From NCBI RefSeq assembly GCF_937920985.1, contig NZ_CALDXR010000060.1:1-56259 (forward strand): a stretch of DNA of 56,259 nucleotides. Direction: 5' to 3'. The notes below the pieces were generated by a model, which saw only the letters and a program-made list of their open reading frames with translations, made no database searches and was not told where the DNA came from. The DNA is from an uncultured Phascolarctobacterium sp. (GTDB lineage: Bacteria > Bacillota > Negativicutes > Acidaminococcales > Acidaminococcaceae). Each line of letters opens with the position of its first letter. The stretch's first letter is position 1. Shown here in pieces: positions 40,974-49,684 of the stretch. The position numbers were made by a program, and so were the translations under genes.

Positions 40974-41747
40974 TTAAACTTTTTCACGAACTAATCTTAT
41001 ATGCTTACAACCATCTGCTATACTGATGGCTGTTTGCACATTATAGACAGCCTTAATATTATCCACAGTTAAAACATCTTCTGATTTACCGTAAGCAAAA
41101 ACCTTCCCACCTTTTAGCATCAGCAGTTTGTCGCAAAACATGCTAGCCAAATTTAAATCATGCATTGTCATAAGGACAGCGAGATTTTGTTTTTTCCCCA
41201 TTTCCTTTATTATCTCAAGAATAAATAGCTGATTATACAAATCAAGACTACTCGTAGGTTCATCCAAAATAATTATTTGGGGATTCTGCGCCATCGCCCT
41301 AGCTATCAAAACCCTCTGCCTTTCGCCACCGCTTAACTCATTTACTTTTCTAAACGCATAATTCTCTAAATCAAATTGTTGCAAGACATCAAGCACAATC
41401 TGTTTATCATGCTGTGAAAAAGAAAAGCCTGCATATGGTATGCGTCCTTGCATTACAAAATCTATAACAGTTACAGGTGAAAGATTGTTGGCGTATTGAG
41501 GAACATAAGCAATTATTTTAGCAATTTCATTTTGTTTACGTTTCGCTATATCTTCTTTGCCAAAACAAATCCCTCCAGCAAGCGGTCTTAAAATATTATT
41601 TATGCATTTGAGCAATGTTGTCTTACCTGTGCCGTTAGTTCCTAAAACACCTAAAATTTCACCTTGCTCTACAGCAAAGGAAATATTCTTTAAAATAGTC
41701 TTTTCTTGGCTATAGGAAAAGCTCAAATTATCAATCTTCAACTCCAT
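40974..41747 (-). CDS. ABC transporter ATP-binding protein, FecE/BtuD-like
   Basis: 257 residues. Walker A GTNGTGKTT, Q-loop in AYVPQYANN, signature LSGGERQRV, Walker B IIILDEPTSS, and an H-loop in MTMHDLNLA. ATPase of an iron-siderophore/cobalamin-family importer. Seven bases after the permease gene; last gene of the riboswitch C unit. Confidence 0.93.
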   Translation of the reverse strand: MELKIDNLSFSYSQEKTILKNISFAVEQGEILGVLGTNGTGKTTLLKCINNILRPLAGGICFGKEDIAKRKQNEIAKIIAYVPQYANNLSPVTVIDFVMQGRIPYAGFSFSQHDKQIVLDVLQQFDLENYAFRKVNELSGGERQRVLIARAMAQNPQIIILDEPTSSLDLYNQLFILEIIKEMGKKQNLAVLMTMHDLNLASMFCDKLLMLKGGKVFAYGKSEDVLTVDNIKAVYNVQTAISIADGCKHIRLVREKV

Positions 41748-41754
41748 AATGCAC

Positions 41755-42822
41755 CTACTCTAAACTACGTCGTTTCATTAATATCAAATGGATAAATAAC
41801 GGTACACCTAAAAAGGATATTACTATACCAACAGGTATATTCACCGGATACAAAATAAATTTTCCTATCATATCAGAGAAAAGTAATAAAACTCCACCAA
41901 GAACCGAAGCAAATGGCAGATAATAGAAATGGTTATCGCCAATCAAAACTCTTGCTATATGCGGTGCAATCAATCCAACAAAACCAATTACACCAGTAAA
42001 GCTGATTATTGTAGCTGTGAGTAATATGGACGTCATTCCACAAATGACTCTTGCTTTATTAATGTTTATACCTAAGCTTTTGGCCATTTCATCATTATTC
42101 GTTGCCATAACATTCAACTTAAGACTATATAACATTAATACAACAAATCCTAAACAAATAACACCTGCTGTAATCAAAACGCTATCCCATGTTGCTCTAT
42201 TAAAAGAACCAAACGTCCATTGCACTACAGCCTCTAACTTATGCTCCTTTGCAAAGAATTCTATGGTTGCTGTCATTGCACTAAAAAGATAATTAAGTGA
42301 TATACCAACAAGAACGATGGAACTAGGATTTAAACCAATGTAACGTGATATTCCATAAACTATACAACCACAAATGCACGAAGCCAAAAACGCACAACTA
42401 ATCATTCCCACTTCACTTTGGAAGAATAAACCAACACCAAATACTATGCTCATCGACGCACCAAAAGCAGCTGCTGAGGAGATTCCTAATGTAAACGGGC
42501 TTACAAGATAATTTCTCGTTAACGATTGCATTACTGCGCCAGATACAGACAAGCCAATACCTGCTAACATCGCTAAAGCAATACGTGGCAATCTCAAAAG
42601 CATAATCATCTTGTTGCTTGCTGCATCAGCGCCATTATCCAATGTTCCGCAAAAAGCTTTACTTATAGCAACAAACGTCTGCATTGCACTAATATTTTTC
42701 ATTCCTAATGTTGTAAAAACATAGGCAGATACAAGCATAATAATTATTGCTGATGCAATCATCAATAATTTTTTCTTGTTTGTATTCTCATATTCCTTTT
42801 CTAAATCTCTCATATCACTCAT
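41755..42822 (-). CDS. FecCD/BtuC-family permease
   Basis: About 355 residues, around ten membrane helices. Family marks: LRLPRIALAMLAGIGLSVSGAVMQ near residue 80, GLIAPHIARVLIG near residue 290, and a C-terminal PVNIPVGIVISFLGVPLFI. Forms a homodimer moving cobalamin, heme or siderophores through the inner membrane. ATG 42822 overlaps the binding-protein stop by eight bases; ATG 42813 just behind it is an alternative. Confidence 0.92.
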   Translation of the reverse strand: MSDMRDLEKEYENTNKKKLLMIASAIIIMLVSAYVFTTLGMKNISAMQTFVAISKAFCGTLDNGADAASNKMIMLLRLPRIALAMLAGIGLSVSGAVMQSLTRNYLVSPFTLGISSAAAFGASMSIVFGVGLFFQSEVGMISCAFLASCICGCIVYGISRYIGLNPSSIVLVGISLNYLFSAMTATIEFFAKEHKLEAVVQWTFGSFNRATWDSVLITAGVICLGFVVLMLYSLKLNVMATNNDEMAKSLGININKARVICGMTSILLTATIISFTGVIGFVGLIAPHIARVLIGDNHFYYLPFASVLGGVLLLFSDMIGKFILYPVNIPVGIVISFLGVPLFIHLILMKRRSLE

Positions 42823-43879
42823 CCAATTTAAATGCAGGATAAGTATGTCCCGCAACATAATCCAAATGCTGATATTTAGTCAGCCAATCCTTAAAAACAT
42901 TTTCCGGATGCAAATCTGGTAAATATTCCGGATACAAAAACTTAGCAATATACATAGTACCAACTAACTTAGAAGCACCACCATGCACATAATGCGATAA
43001 TAATAAGATTTTTTTATTCTTTACCGCATCAATTTGATTCCAACCAGGTCGAGAACAAATATTATCATAAATAGCCTTATGCTCTGCAACTGTTGGCGGA
43101 TTGTAAGAAGAGAAAACATTTGTATCCGAAACTTTGACAATATACTGTGGATTTTTTTCAATAACTGCTTCGATATCTATATTAACATTTTTGGCTTCTT
43201 TAAAAATATTATCACCATGCGCTAGATTAACCATCTCATAAAAATAGTTTCCTGGAATAGTAGTATTTCCCGCTTTACGATATTCAAAATAAATACTTCT
43301 TCGCGGAACGTTCTTTAATTGTTCATCTATATATTTCAATTTAGACGAAAAATAATCAGCACACTCGACTGCTTCTTTTTCTTTACCAAAAATTTTCCCC
43401 AGTAGCAGCAAATTATCCTCAAATTTATCAGTATAATAGGCATCTACATTAATAACTTTGATACCAAAGGGGCTTAATTTAGCTTCTGCATCTTGCCAAG
43501 CACCATTACTCGTTAATATCAAAACTTCCGGTTTTAGCTCAATAATTTTTTCATAATTCAATTCACGCTGACTTTTACCAATCACCATATCTTTCGTAAA
43601 TTTATTTTTAAACCCTTCCTGATCCTGATAAATATTAAAATCCACACCCACAACATCATCAATAGCACCAATAGCATTGATAAGTTCTGTATTATAAGCA
43701 TTAGCAACAACAGCTCTGCTCACAGGTTTATCTAAAACGACGTTCCGACCAAGACTATCAGTAATACTTATTTTATTCTTTTCATCGCTACTATGTTGCT
43801 TATCATTTCCACAGCCAGCTAACAAGCAAGCACAAAAAACAATAGCAAGAAAAGCTGTTACCAATTGTTTTAACTTCAT
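42815..43879 (-). CDS. Periplasmic binding lipoprotein, BtuF/FecB family
   Basis: 354 residues. Lipobox LLAGC (Cys22) after a signal peptide. Two-lobe binding-protein pattern: ITDSLGRNVVLDKPVSRAVV, IGKSQRELNYEKIIELKPEV, ILTSNGAW. Family members carry cobalamin, heme or ferric chelates from the outer-membrane receptor to the permease. Lies 64 bases after TonB receptor 2, behind a terminator-like hairpin. Confidence 0.92.
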   Translation of the reverse strand: MKLKQLVTAFLAIVFCACLLAGCGNDKQHSSDEKNKISITDSLGRNVVLDKPVSRAVVANAYNTELINAIGAIDDVVGVDFNIYQDQEGFKNKFTKDMVIGKSQRELNYEKIIELKPEVLILTSNGAWQDAEAKLSPFGIKVINVDAYYTDKFEDNLLLLGKIFGKEKEAVECADYFSSKLKYIDEQLKNVPRRSIYFEYRKAGNTTIPGNYFYEMVNLAHGDNIFKEAKNVNIDIEAVIEKNPQYIVKVSDTNVFSSYNPPTVAEHKAIYDNICSRPGWNQIDAVKNKKILLLSHYVHGGASKLVGTMYIAKFLYPEYLPDLHPENVFKDWLTKYQHLDYVAGHTYPAFKLDE

Positions 43880-43898
43880 AGTTTTCTCCTATCGCAAA

Positions 43899-43932
43899 AT
43901 AAAGGTTGCTACATTATTGTAACAACCTTTAT
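43899..43932 (-). terminator. Intra-operon terminator after TonB receptor 2
   Basis: AATAAAGGTTGTTAC...GTAGCAACCTTTATT on the minus strand, 15-base stem with one G.T pair, then TTTGCG. Same position as the hairpin after receptor 1. Confidence 0.78.
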
Positions 43933-43943
43933 TCAATCACATA

Positions 43944-46091
43944 TTACAGATCAAATTCAGCAGACAACATTACTGTTCTAGGATTAGACAAAATCGTGGT
44001 ATTGCCAGAAGTAATCCAATAATCCTTGCCCGTTACATTATAGCACATAGCAGACAAAGTTACAGGAGTATTAGACAATTTAGTCTTATATTTTACTCCC
44101 ATATCTAAAGTGCAATAAGACGGTACACTCAAAGTTTCGTTTTTAATAGTTGCTGAACCATTGTACAAAACTCTTCCAAGAGCCGAGAATTTATCGTCAG
44201 CAGCATATTCTACGCCCAATACACCATTCCATTTAGACAAACCATTGATTCTCGTGCCATTAATTGATTTATCTTGCGCATCATTAACTTTAGCATCCAT
44301 ATACATAACGCCGCCCATCAGATTCCATTTATTCAGTTGAGCACTTGCAGATAATTCAACACCTTTATATTCATTCTCGCCATCTTGAACACGGTACCAA
44401 CCATCAGCTCTTTGTACATCATAGTTACTTTCCTGTTTAATATCAAAGAAGCTTAATGCAGTATAAAAATTATTATTGTTATATTTGATACCTACTTCAT
44501 TTTGTTTAGTTTTTGTCGGCGACAGCATTTCGCTTACATTCTGCAAAGAGTTTCCATTCGCACTTTGTGGAACTAATGCACCTCTATTAAAGCTCTCTGT
44601 ATGGCTTGCATACATAGTCCAATTATCAGTAGGTTTATAGCTTAAAGCATAAGTTGGACTATTAGAACGACTTGTTTCATTGCCCTTCTTCACACCATTA
44701 TCAGGATTATAGGTAGTTACATCAGCCTTATGACTATGAATACCTAATAACAATGAAGCTTTACCATAATCAATTGTATCTGCCAAAGATATTCCATAAT
44801 ATTTCGACTTAGCCGACCAAGTACCAAATTTTTTATTTGGTAAAGGATCTCCAACGATATGCGTATTATTGTAAATATTGCCATGAACACCATTGTTAAA
44901 TTGTACACCAGCAATGCCGCTACCATTATTATACCATGCTTCGTCTAAAGAAAGTGCAATATGGTTGGTTACTTCGCCCATCTTTACATCGCCTTTAACA
45001 CCGATTTGCGCATAATAAGACGATACAGGGAAAGTTTTGGACCAGCTTTGAGCTACAAAATCACCATTGTTATTTTGGATAATATATGCACTACTCTTAG
45101 CATTATAGTTAGTAGATAAGTCATATTTGCTATAGCCAGCATTCACATAAGCAGACCAATCATCATTAATCTTTTGCTCATGATTCAGCGTTAACAGCCA
45201 TGTATCATACTCCATTTGCTGTCCTTGGAAACTGTAATTATTTTTAGCATTCGGTGCAGAAGGAATGTTGGTTACACCATTACCATATTGGAACCATCTA
45301 ACACCATTTTCATGCTTTACATACCTATAACCAGCTAAGAAATTTGTATTGCTTTTATCATCTTTGTGATCTAAATTCATAAAGAAATCTCTTGCAGCCA
45401 ATTTTTCACCAGGTACCTGAGTTTCACCAGATATATTTTGTGCATTAACTCTTAAACCCCATTCTTTGTTCTGACCGAATCGACGACCAATATCAATATA
45501 TTCGCCAAAAGAACTCTTGCCAGAAAAAGTTTGCTTATATTTTGTTACATCTTCTTCACCGGCTCTCTTAGATACCATGTTTACCATACCGCCAGCGGTT
45601 TCCTGTGTAGTAGTACCAGTAAAGCTCATAGCCGGACCAGATGTAACTTCAATATTTTCAATAAAATTTGTTGGAATATTAGTTTGAGTCAACAGTCCTG
45701 GCACTCCATTAATATAAAATTGATAACCATTAACGCGTTGTCCTCTGATATTAACATCATTGTACATTGTACTAGAAGCAGATTTAATAGACGGTACATT
45801 CATAAGAGCGCTAGATAAACCTTCGCCAGGTACTTCAAAAGATGTTACTGATTTATTAGACAGATTCACCTTAGTAAACGGCGTATCACTAATTGGTTTG
45901 TCACCAATAATACCAACGGAAGAAGTTTTTAAAGTATAGCCACCGGGCAGTACATCCTTGCTGCCTTCAACAACAACCTCATCCAGATTGCCATGCATAG
46001 TTTGCTCTGCTGCACTAGCAGATACAACAAACCCTACACTGGCAATTGCACACAGCACTGACATAGTCAATGCTTTTTTGTTTTTCAACAT
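43944..46091 (-). CDS. TonB-dependent outer-membrane receptor 2
   Basis: About 715 residues. Signal peptide LKNKKALTMSVLCAIASVGF with ASA-AEQ cleavage region, LDEVVVEG TonB-box-like stretch, plug (MNVPSIKSASSTMYNDVNIRG; GGMVNMVSKRAGEE) and barrel ending ...LSAEFDL. ATG 46091 lies nine bases after GAGG; ATGs at 46097 and 46106 also exist. Signal peptide and TonB box are near-identical to receptor 1, whereas plug and barrel are diverged, so the two probably take different ligands. Followed by a BtuFCD-like importer. Its promoter has a G8 tract. Confidence 0.9.
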   Translation of the reverse strand: MLKNKKALTMSVLCAIASVGFVVSASAAEQTMHGNLDEVVVEGSKDVLPGGYTLKTSSVGIIGDKPISDTPFTKVNLSNKSVTSFEVPGEGLSSALMNVPSIKSASSTMYNDVNIRGQRVNGYQFYINGVPGLLTQTNIPTNFIENIEVTSGPAMSFTGTTTQETAGGMVNMVSKRAGEEDVTKYKQTFSGKSSFGEYIDIGRRFGQNKEWGLRVNAQNISGETQVPGEKLAARDFFMNLDHKDDKSNTNFLAGYRYVKHENGVRWFQYGNGVTNIPSAPNAKNNYSFQGQQMEYDTWLLTLNHEQKINDDWSAYVNAGYSKYDLSTNYNAKSSAYIIQNNNGDFVAQSWSKTFPVSSYYAQIGVKGDVKMGEVTNHIALSLDEAWYNNGSGIAGVQFNNGVHGNIYNNTHIVGDPLPNKKFGTWSAKSKYYGISLADTIDYGKASLLLGIHSHKADVTTYNPDNGVKKGNETSRSNSPTYALSYKPTDNWTMYASHTESFNRGALVPQSANGNSLQNVSEMLSPTKTKQNEVGIKYNNNNFYTALSFFDIKQESNYDVQRADGWYRVQDGENEYKGVELSASAQLNKWNLMGGVMYMDAKVNDAQDKSINGTRINGLSKWNGVLGVEYAADDKFSALGRVLYNGSATIKNETLSVPSYCTLDMGVKYKTKLSNTPVTLSAMCYNVTGKDYWITSGNTTILSNPRTVMLSAEFDL

Positions 46092-46190
46092 ACTCATACA
46101 CCTCATAAAAAATTTATTTTTTTACCCTCGCCGCCGAGCTGTCCGAGTTTCGCGTGCGACTCCGGCTAAAAGCATATTTTATCAAGGGCG
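46092..46190 (-). repeat. Conserved leader segment with hairpin, copy 2
   Basis: Nearly identical to 40394-40497, including the GCCGGAGTCGCACGCG and AACTCGGACAGCTCGG arms and the TAAATTTTTTATGAGGTGT approach to the start codon. Conservation between otherwise diverged operons argues for a function or a recent shared origin. Confidence 0.7.
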
Positions 46191-46207
46191 TTGCATATTC
46201 CGGCAAG

Positions 46208-46442
46208 AAAAAACGCCCTTCTGCACCATGACAGAAGGACGCACTTGTCCTTTACCATGCTCCTGTCACTCGCAGTACACTCTGGTCTTGGCTTCTTCAG
46301 GCAATTCTTCTGGCTCAGTTTCCTCACAAATCTAGCCTTCCCGGTTTCCCAGTGGCATAATTAAGGCTTGCTCCACTTTACAGCTGCGTGACAGCGCAGG
46401 ATTTTCACCTGCTTACTTATTAAGTATAAATACACCTGATAC
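46208..46442 (-). promoter_or_regulatory. Cobalamin riboswitch C, upstream of TonB receptor 2
   Basis: Conserved blocks TTAATAAGTAAGCAGGTG, GCTGTCACGCAGCTG, GCCACTGGG, CGGGAAGGC and GAGCCAGAAGAATTGCC. The P3-type loop reads AAAATCCTGCG where A and B have CGAAGCCTGCG. Same antiterminator/terminator pair as riboswitch B (terminator 46208-46240). Confidence 0.93.
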
Positions 46443-46614
46443 GCTTTTATTCTCTTGTTAGGTTCTTAAATTTTATAGCAATATATCATGCAGTGTTTGC
46501 AGTTCCTCAAAGAGGAAGATACTTACATGTAAAACTATCTAAATTGTTAATTATGTATATTGGCTTTTTCCTTATTTTGCAATAACTTAAATTACGTAAT
46601 TAGTTACTGCTAGA

Positions 46615-46642
46615 ATTATATCATGTTGTCCCCCCCCGTCAA
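46615..46642 (-). promoter_or_regulatory. Promoter of TonB receptor 2 with poly-G spacer
   Basis: Minus strand: TTGACG (46637-46642), 16-base spacer, TATAAT (46615-46620). A run of eight G (plus-strand C 46630-46637) fills the spacer next to the -35 box. Slippage would change spacing to 15, 17 or 18 and so change promoter strength. About 165 bases of leader separate it from the aptamer. A weaker TATAAA lies nearer, at about 46478, without a good -35. Confidence 0.72.
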
Positions 46643-46690
46643 GCAAAAGTACATTGAGTACTTTTGGCTTGCAGGTGCCTACAGCACCTG
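46640..46690. repeat. Two adjacent inverted repeats upstream of the receptor 2 promoter
   Basis: CAAGC-AAAAGTAC (46640-46652) opposes GTACTTTTgGCTTG (46658-46671); then CAGGTGC (46672-46678) opposes GCACCTG (46684-46690). The first touches the -35 box, so it may be a regulator site. The rest of 46691-46806 holds nothing I recognise. Confidence 0.65.
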
Positions 46691-46806
46691 ATAAATCAAA
46701 AAGGACTCCGTAATTTTAGAATGAAGCCCTTAATATTTAAAGGGTAGACTGCAAGTCAACACTGTTACATTTTAAACACTCTTAGATAATTAAATTCTCC
46801 AACCCC

Positions 46807-46835
46807 TTGCATTTTACATATTGATAATATATACT
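46807..46835 (+). promoter_or_regulatory. Promoter of exbB-exbD-tonB
   Basis: TTGCAT (46807-46812), 17-base spacer, TATACT (46830-46835); about 90 bases of leader before exbB. Confidence 0.65.
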
Positions 46836-46931
46836 ATAAATCAGCACAGTTCAGCTTGTAATATTTTACAACTAACTTCGGCAGTTATTGCTGCCAAAAA
46901 TTTTATGATGAGTATTTTTAGGAGGCAATTC

Positions 46932-47549
46932 ATGGAAGCAATTCAACAAACAATCATGTATTTTCACAAAGGCGGTCTCGTTATGTGGCCGCTGCTTTTC
47001 TGTTCAATCGCAGTAATAGCTATTGCTATTGAGCGTTTTCTGTTCTACAAGGCAGAAGACAGTGGTCAGGTCTTTGCCGCTAAGTATTGTGAACTTTTGC
47101 GAGCTGATGAAAAAGAAGAAGCTCTTCAATTAGCAGAAGCAGCTAACGGCGAATGCGCTAAAATCGTTGCTGATGCAGCTAAAATTACCGATGGCAGAGA
47201 ACAACAAAAAGCATTTTTGGAAAGCCAGGCAGGTATTTTCATTGCTAAACTGAAAAATAAACTGGACTACCTTGCTATTATCGTTACTATGTCCCCGCTG
47301 CTGGGCCTGCTCGGTACCATCGTTGGTATGATCGGCGCCTTCAGTATCTTCAATCTGGAATCCGGCGCTCCTATCGCTATTACCGGCGGTATCGGCGAAG
47401 CACTTATTGCTACCGCTACAGGTCTTTGCGTAGCTATTCTTTCCTTGTGTGCGCACTCCTATTTTGCCCATCGTATGGATAATATGATTACCGACATGGA
47501 GCAATGCTTCAGTGCTCTTCTCGAAGCAGAAACAAGGAGTGGTAAATAA
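46932..47549 (+). CDS. exbB: ExbB/TolQ-family proton channel subunit
   Basis: 205 residues from ATG 46932, preceded by AGGAGG. Three membrane segments: about 15-35 (GGLVMWPLLFCSIAVIAIAIERFLF), then two after a long cytoplasmic loop (IIVTMSPLLGLLGTIVGMIGAF and GGIGEALIATATGLCVAILSLCAH). The PLLGLLGTVxGM-type motif is typical. With ExbD it uses the proton gradient to drive TonB. First gene of a rightward three-gene operon that probably serves the two receptors nearby. Confidence 0.93.
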   Translation: MEAIQQTIMYFHKGGLVMWPLLFCSIAVIAIAIERFLFYKAEDSGQVFAAKYCELLRADEKEEALQLAEAANGECAKIVADAAKITDGREQQKAFLESQAGIFIAKLKNKLDYLAIIVTMSPLLGLLGTIVGMIGAFSIFNLESGAPIAITGGIGEALIATATGLCVAILSLCAHSYFAHRMDNMITDMEQCFSALLEAETRSGK

Positions 47550-47959
47550 TGCAGCTGCGCAATGTACGTGACAGAAAAACACCGGAGCTTATTATTATCC
47601 CTATGATCGATATCATGTTCTTCCTGCTGGTATTCTTCATGCTCAGCACCATGTACATGATCGACCTGAAAACCATTCCCGTAAAACTGCCGCAGGCAGC
47701 ACATGCTGCTACTGATACAACTACAACTTTTGCTGTATCCTTGAAAAATGACGGCACTCTTTATCTTGGCGATGCGCCGACAGATATCCAGTCCTTAATA
47801 ACCCAGGCCTCTATTGAGCAAAAAAATAATCCTCGTTTTGCTATTGTTATCAGAGCAGACAAGGATGTTGATTACGGTCGTGTTATTGAACTTATTGATA
47901 AACTTAAAGGCGCAGGTATTACCCGCTTTGGTTTGGCAACGGATGGAGCTGGTAAATAA
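47549..47959 (+). CDS. exbD: ExbD/TolR-family protein
   Basis: 136 residues. One N-terminal membrane helix (ELIIIPMIDIMFFLLVFFML) with the conserved proton-carrying Asp (MIDIMF), then a periplasmic domain (VVIRADKDVDYGRVIELIDKLKGAG region). Starts within the exbB stop (TAATG). Works with ExbB. Confidence 0.94.
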   Translation: MQLRNVRDRKTPELIIIPMIDIMFFLLVFFMLSTMYMIDLKTIPVKLPQAAHAATDTTTTFAVSLKNDGTLYLGDAPTDIQSLITQASIEQKNNPRFAIVIRADKDVDYGRVIELIDKLKGAGITRFGLATDGAGK

Positions 47960-48699
47960 TGAATTCTGGTCAACGCAGTAGAATCGGTTTTATCGGTTCT
48001 ATCGTAACACATATTTTTATCTTACTTTTCGTAAGCTTCGTCGGACTGTTTAATTTATCGCATCCGCCTGCTAACGATATCGTTGAGGTATCACTGTTCG
48101 GCGGCGGCGGCGGTGGCGGCAATGATGCCGACATTGAAGACAGTAATGCAAACGACGAAGAAAACTCTACTGAAGAGGATGTACAGGAAGAGCCTACACC
48201 GGATCCGGAGGCTATCTGGAAAAACGATGACAACAAGCCTCAACCTGTACATAAAAAATCTGCTGTGAAAAAGGTGGCCCGTAAGGGCAGCGGCACCGGT
48301 CAGGGAAGCGGCCACGGCAGCGGTGTAGGCCCCGGCACAGGCTCCGGCAGTGGCGGCGGTAACGGCAGCGGCCACGGCACAGGCAATGGCAGCGGTTACG
48401 GTTCCGGCAACGGTAATGGCGCAGTCGCTGTTATGCCGCGTATTATCCGCAAGATTGACCCTGTATACCCTGCTGCAGAACGCAATGCAGGCATCACCGG
48501 TTCAGGCGTTGTACGTCTTCTGGTCAACACCAACGGTACTGTTGATGAGGTTACCCTCGTAAGCTCCAGCGGTAACGCTAACCTCGACCAGGCAGGTATC
48601 AATGCCGCTTATAAATGGCGCTTCACCAGCGCTGTCGGTACTAACGGTCAAAAGGTTCGCTGCTATTTACGCTTACCCTTCACCTTCAGGCTGAGATAA
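47959..48699 (+). CDS. tonB: TonB-like energy transducer with glycine-rich linker
   Basis: 246 residues. Membrane anchor at 9-31, an acidic stretch 55-85, then a 45-residue Gly-rich segment (110-154, nearly every second residue Gly, alternating with Ser, Thr, His, Asn). C-terminal TonB domain begins at about 160: IRKIDPVYPAAERNAGITGSG and VSSSGNANLDQAG. Classical TonB spans the periplasm with a Pro-Glu/Pro-Lys rod; here Pro repeats are almost absent. Also note a six-Gly run at 48-54. Starts in the exbD stop (TAATG). It carries energy to outer-membrane receptors. Confidence 0.92.
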   Translation: MNSGQRSRIGFIGSIVTHIFILLFVSFVGLFNLSHPPANDIVEVSLFGGGGGGGNDADIEDSNANDEENSTEEDVQEEPTPDPEAIWKNDDNKPQPVHKKSAVKKVARKGSGTGQGSGHGSGVGPGTGSGSGGGNGSGHGTGNGSGYGSGNGNGAVAVMPRIIRKIDPVYPAAERNAGITGSGVVRLLVNTNGTVDEVTLVSSSGNANLDQAGINAAYKWRFTSAVGTNGQKVRCYLRLPFTFRLR

Positions 48700-48703
48700 T
48701 TAA

Positions 48704-48738
48704 AACCTGTTAGCTGAGTTTCAGCTAACAGGTTTTTT
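48704..48738. terminator. Terminator between tonB and cvfB
   Basis: AACCTGTTAGCTGA pairs with TCAGCTAACAGGTT, followed by seven T on the plus strand; it also has an A/T-rich left side for the convergent cvfB. Confidence 0.9.
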
Positions 48739-48757
48739 TGTGCTTCAAATATTAAAT

Positions 48758-49684
48758 TTACTTTTCTTGCTGACCTTCCGTCAGATAGGTCCAGCCGTTC
48801 TCCTGACGCACCTTGCCCTCTTTCATCAGATGGCCCAACGCACGCTTGAAGGCAGCCTTGCTGATACCAAACTTCTGCTTGATAATCTCCAGCGGCGTAG
48901 AATCGCAATAAGGCATGCTGCCGTTGCGCTTCACCAGGAAATCATAAATATCCTGAGCATCAGCAACAAGTGCATTCTCCTTCTGCAGACGCATAGAAAC
49001 GTTAATACGTCCATCCTCGCGCAGATAGGTTACACGGCAGGTAATCTCCTGACCGAAGTCAAGTCTGCCACCGGGCACTTCACTGCGATGCAGGAAAGCA
49101 ATAAAGCGCTGGTTTGTAAAGAGGAAGAAGCCTTCCGGCAGAATATTATAAATCGTACCGGTAACCTTATCACCGATTTTTAAGCCTTCTGCAGGCTTAG
49201 AGGCTTTCACCATATCCTCTTCTACACGCATCGTCACAGCCTGACGGCCGCTCTTATCGCGATACAGTCTTACCCATACGAGTTGGCCGGGGTTTACGTG
49301 GCCGCGCATCTGGCTATAGGGCAGGAAAACGCCGCGCTCTGCGCCTATGTCAACGAAACCGCCGTCACGGGTAACGCTCAGCACACGTACATAACCCAAC
49401 TGACCTTCACGCATCTTCGGCAGCTTCATGCTGGCTGTCAGACGCTTGCTGGGATCAAGATAAAGGTAAACCTTTACCTCATCGCCAATATTAACCTCAG
49501 AGGTCTGCTGCAGCTTATGCAGCATGATATCGTCAGAGGTATTACCAGTGCCTGCGTCAAGGAAGGCTGCACTTTCATTCGCACGCACAACCTTTAAACT
49601 GACTACATCACCGGGACGGTATTTAGTATTGTTCGTAACAACAGGAGCCTTTTTGCCTCTGCTGAATTTTTTATTATCAATCAT
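48758..49684 (-). CDS. cvfB: CvfB-family S1-like RNA-binding protein
   Basis: 308 residues from ATG 49684 (GGAG upstream; overlaps the rsfS stop by eight bases). Successive S1-like OB folds: GDVVSLKVVRANESAAFLD, GQLGYVRVLSVTRDGGFVDIG, GDKVTGTIYNILPEGFFLF, and a C-terminal winged helix (PLEIIKQKFGISKAAFKRALGHL). CvfB/YitL proteins bind RNA and affect virulence gene expression in Firmicutes. Last gene of the nadD-yqeK-LCP-rsfS block. Confidence 0.9.
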   Translation of the reverse strand: MIDNKKFSRGKKAPVVTNNTKYRPGDVVSLKVVRANESAAFLDAGTGNTSDDIMLHKLQQTSEVNIGDEVKVYLYLDPSKRLTASMKLPKMREGQLGYVRVLSVTRDGGFVDIGAERGVFLPYSQMRGHVNPGQLVWVRLYRDKSGRQAVTMRVEEDMVKASKPAEGLKIGDKVTGTIYNILPEGFFLFTNQRFIAFLHRSEVPGGRLDFGQEITCRVTYLREDGRINVSMRLQKENALVADAQDIYDFLVKRNGSMPYCDSTPLEIIKQKFGISKAAFKRALGHLMKEGKVRQENGWTYLTEGQQEK

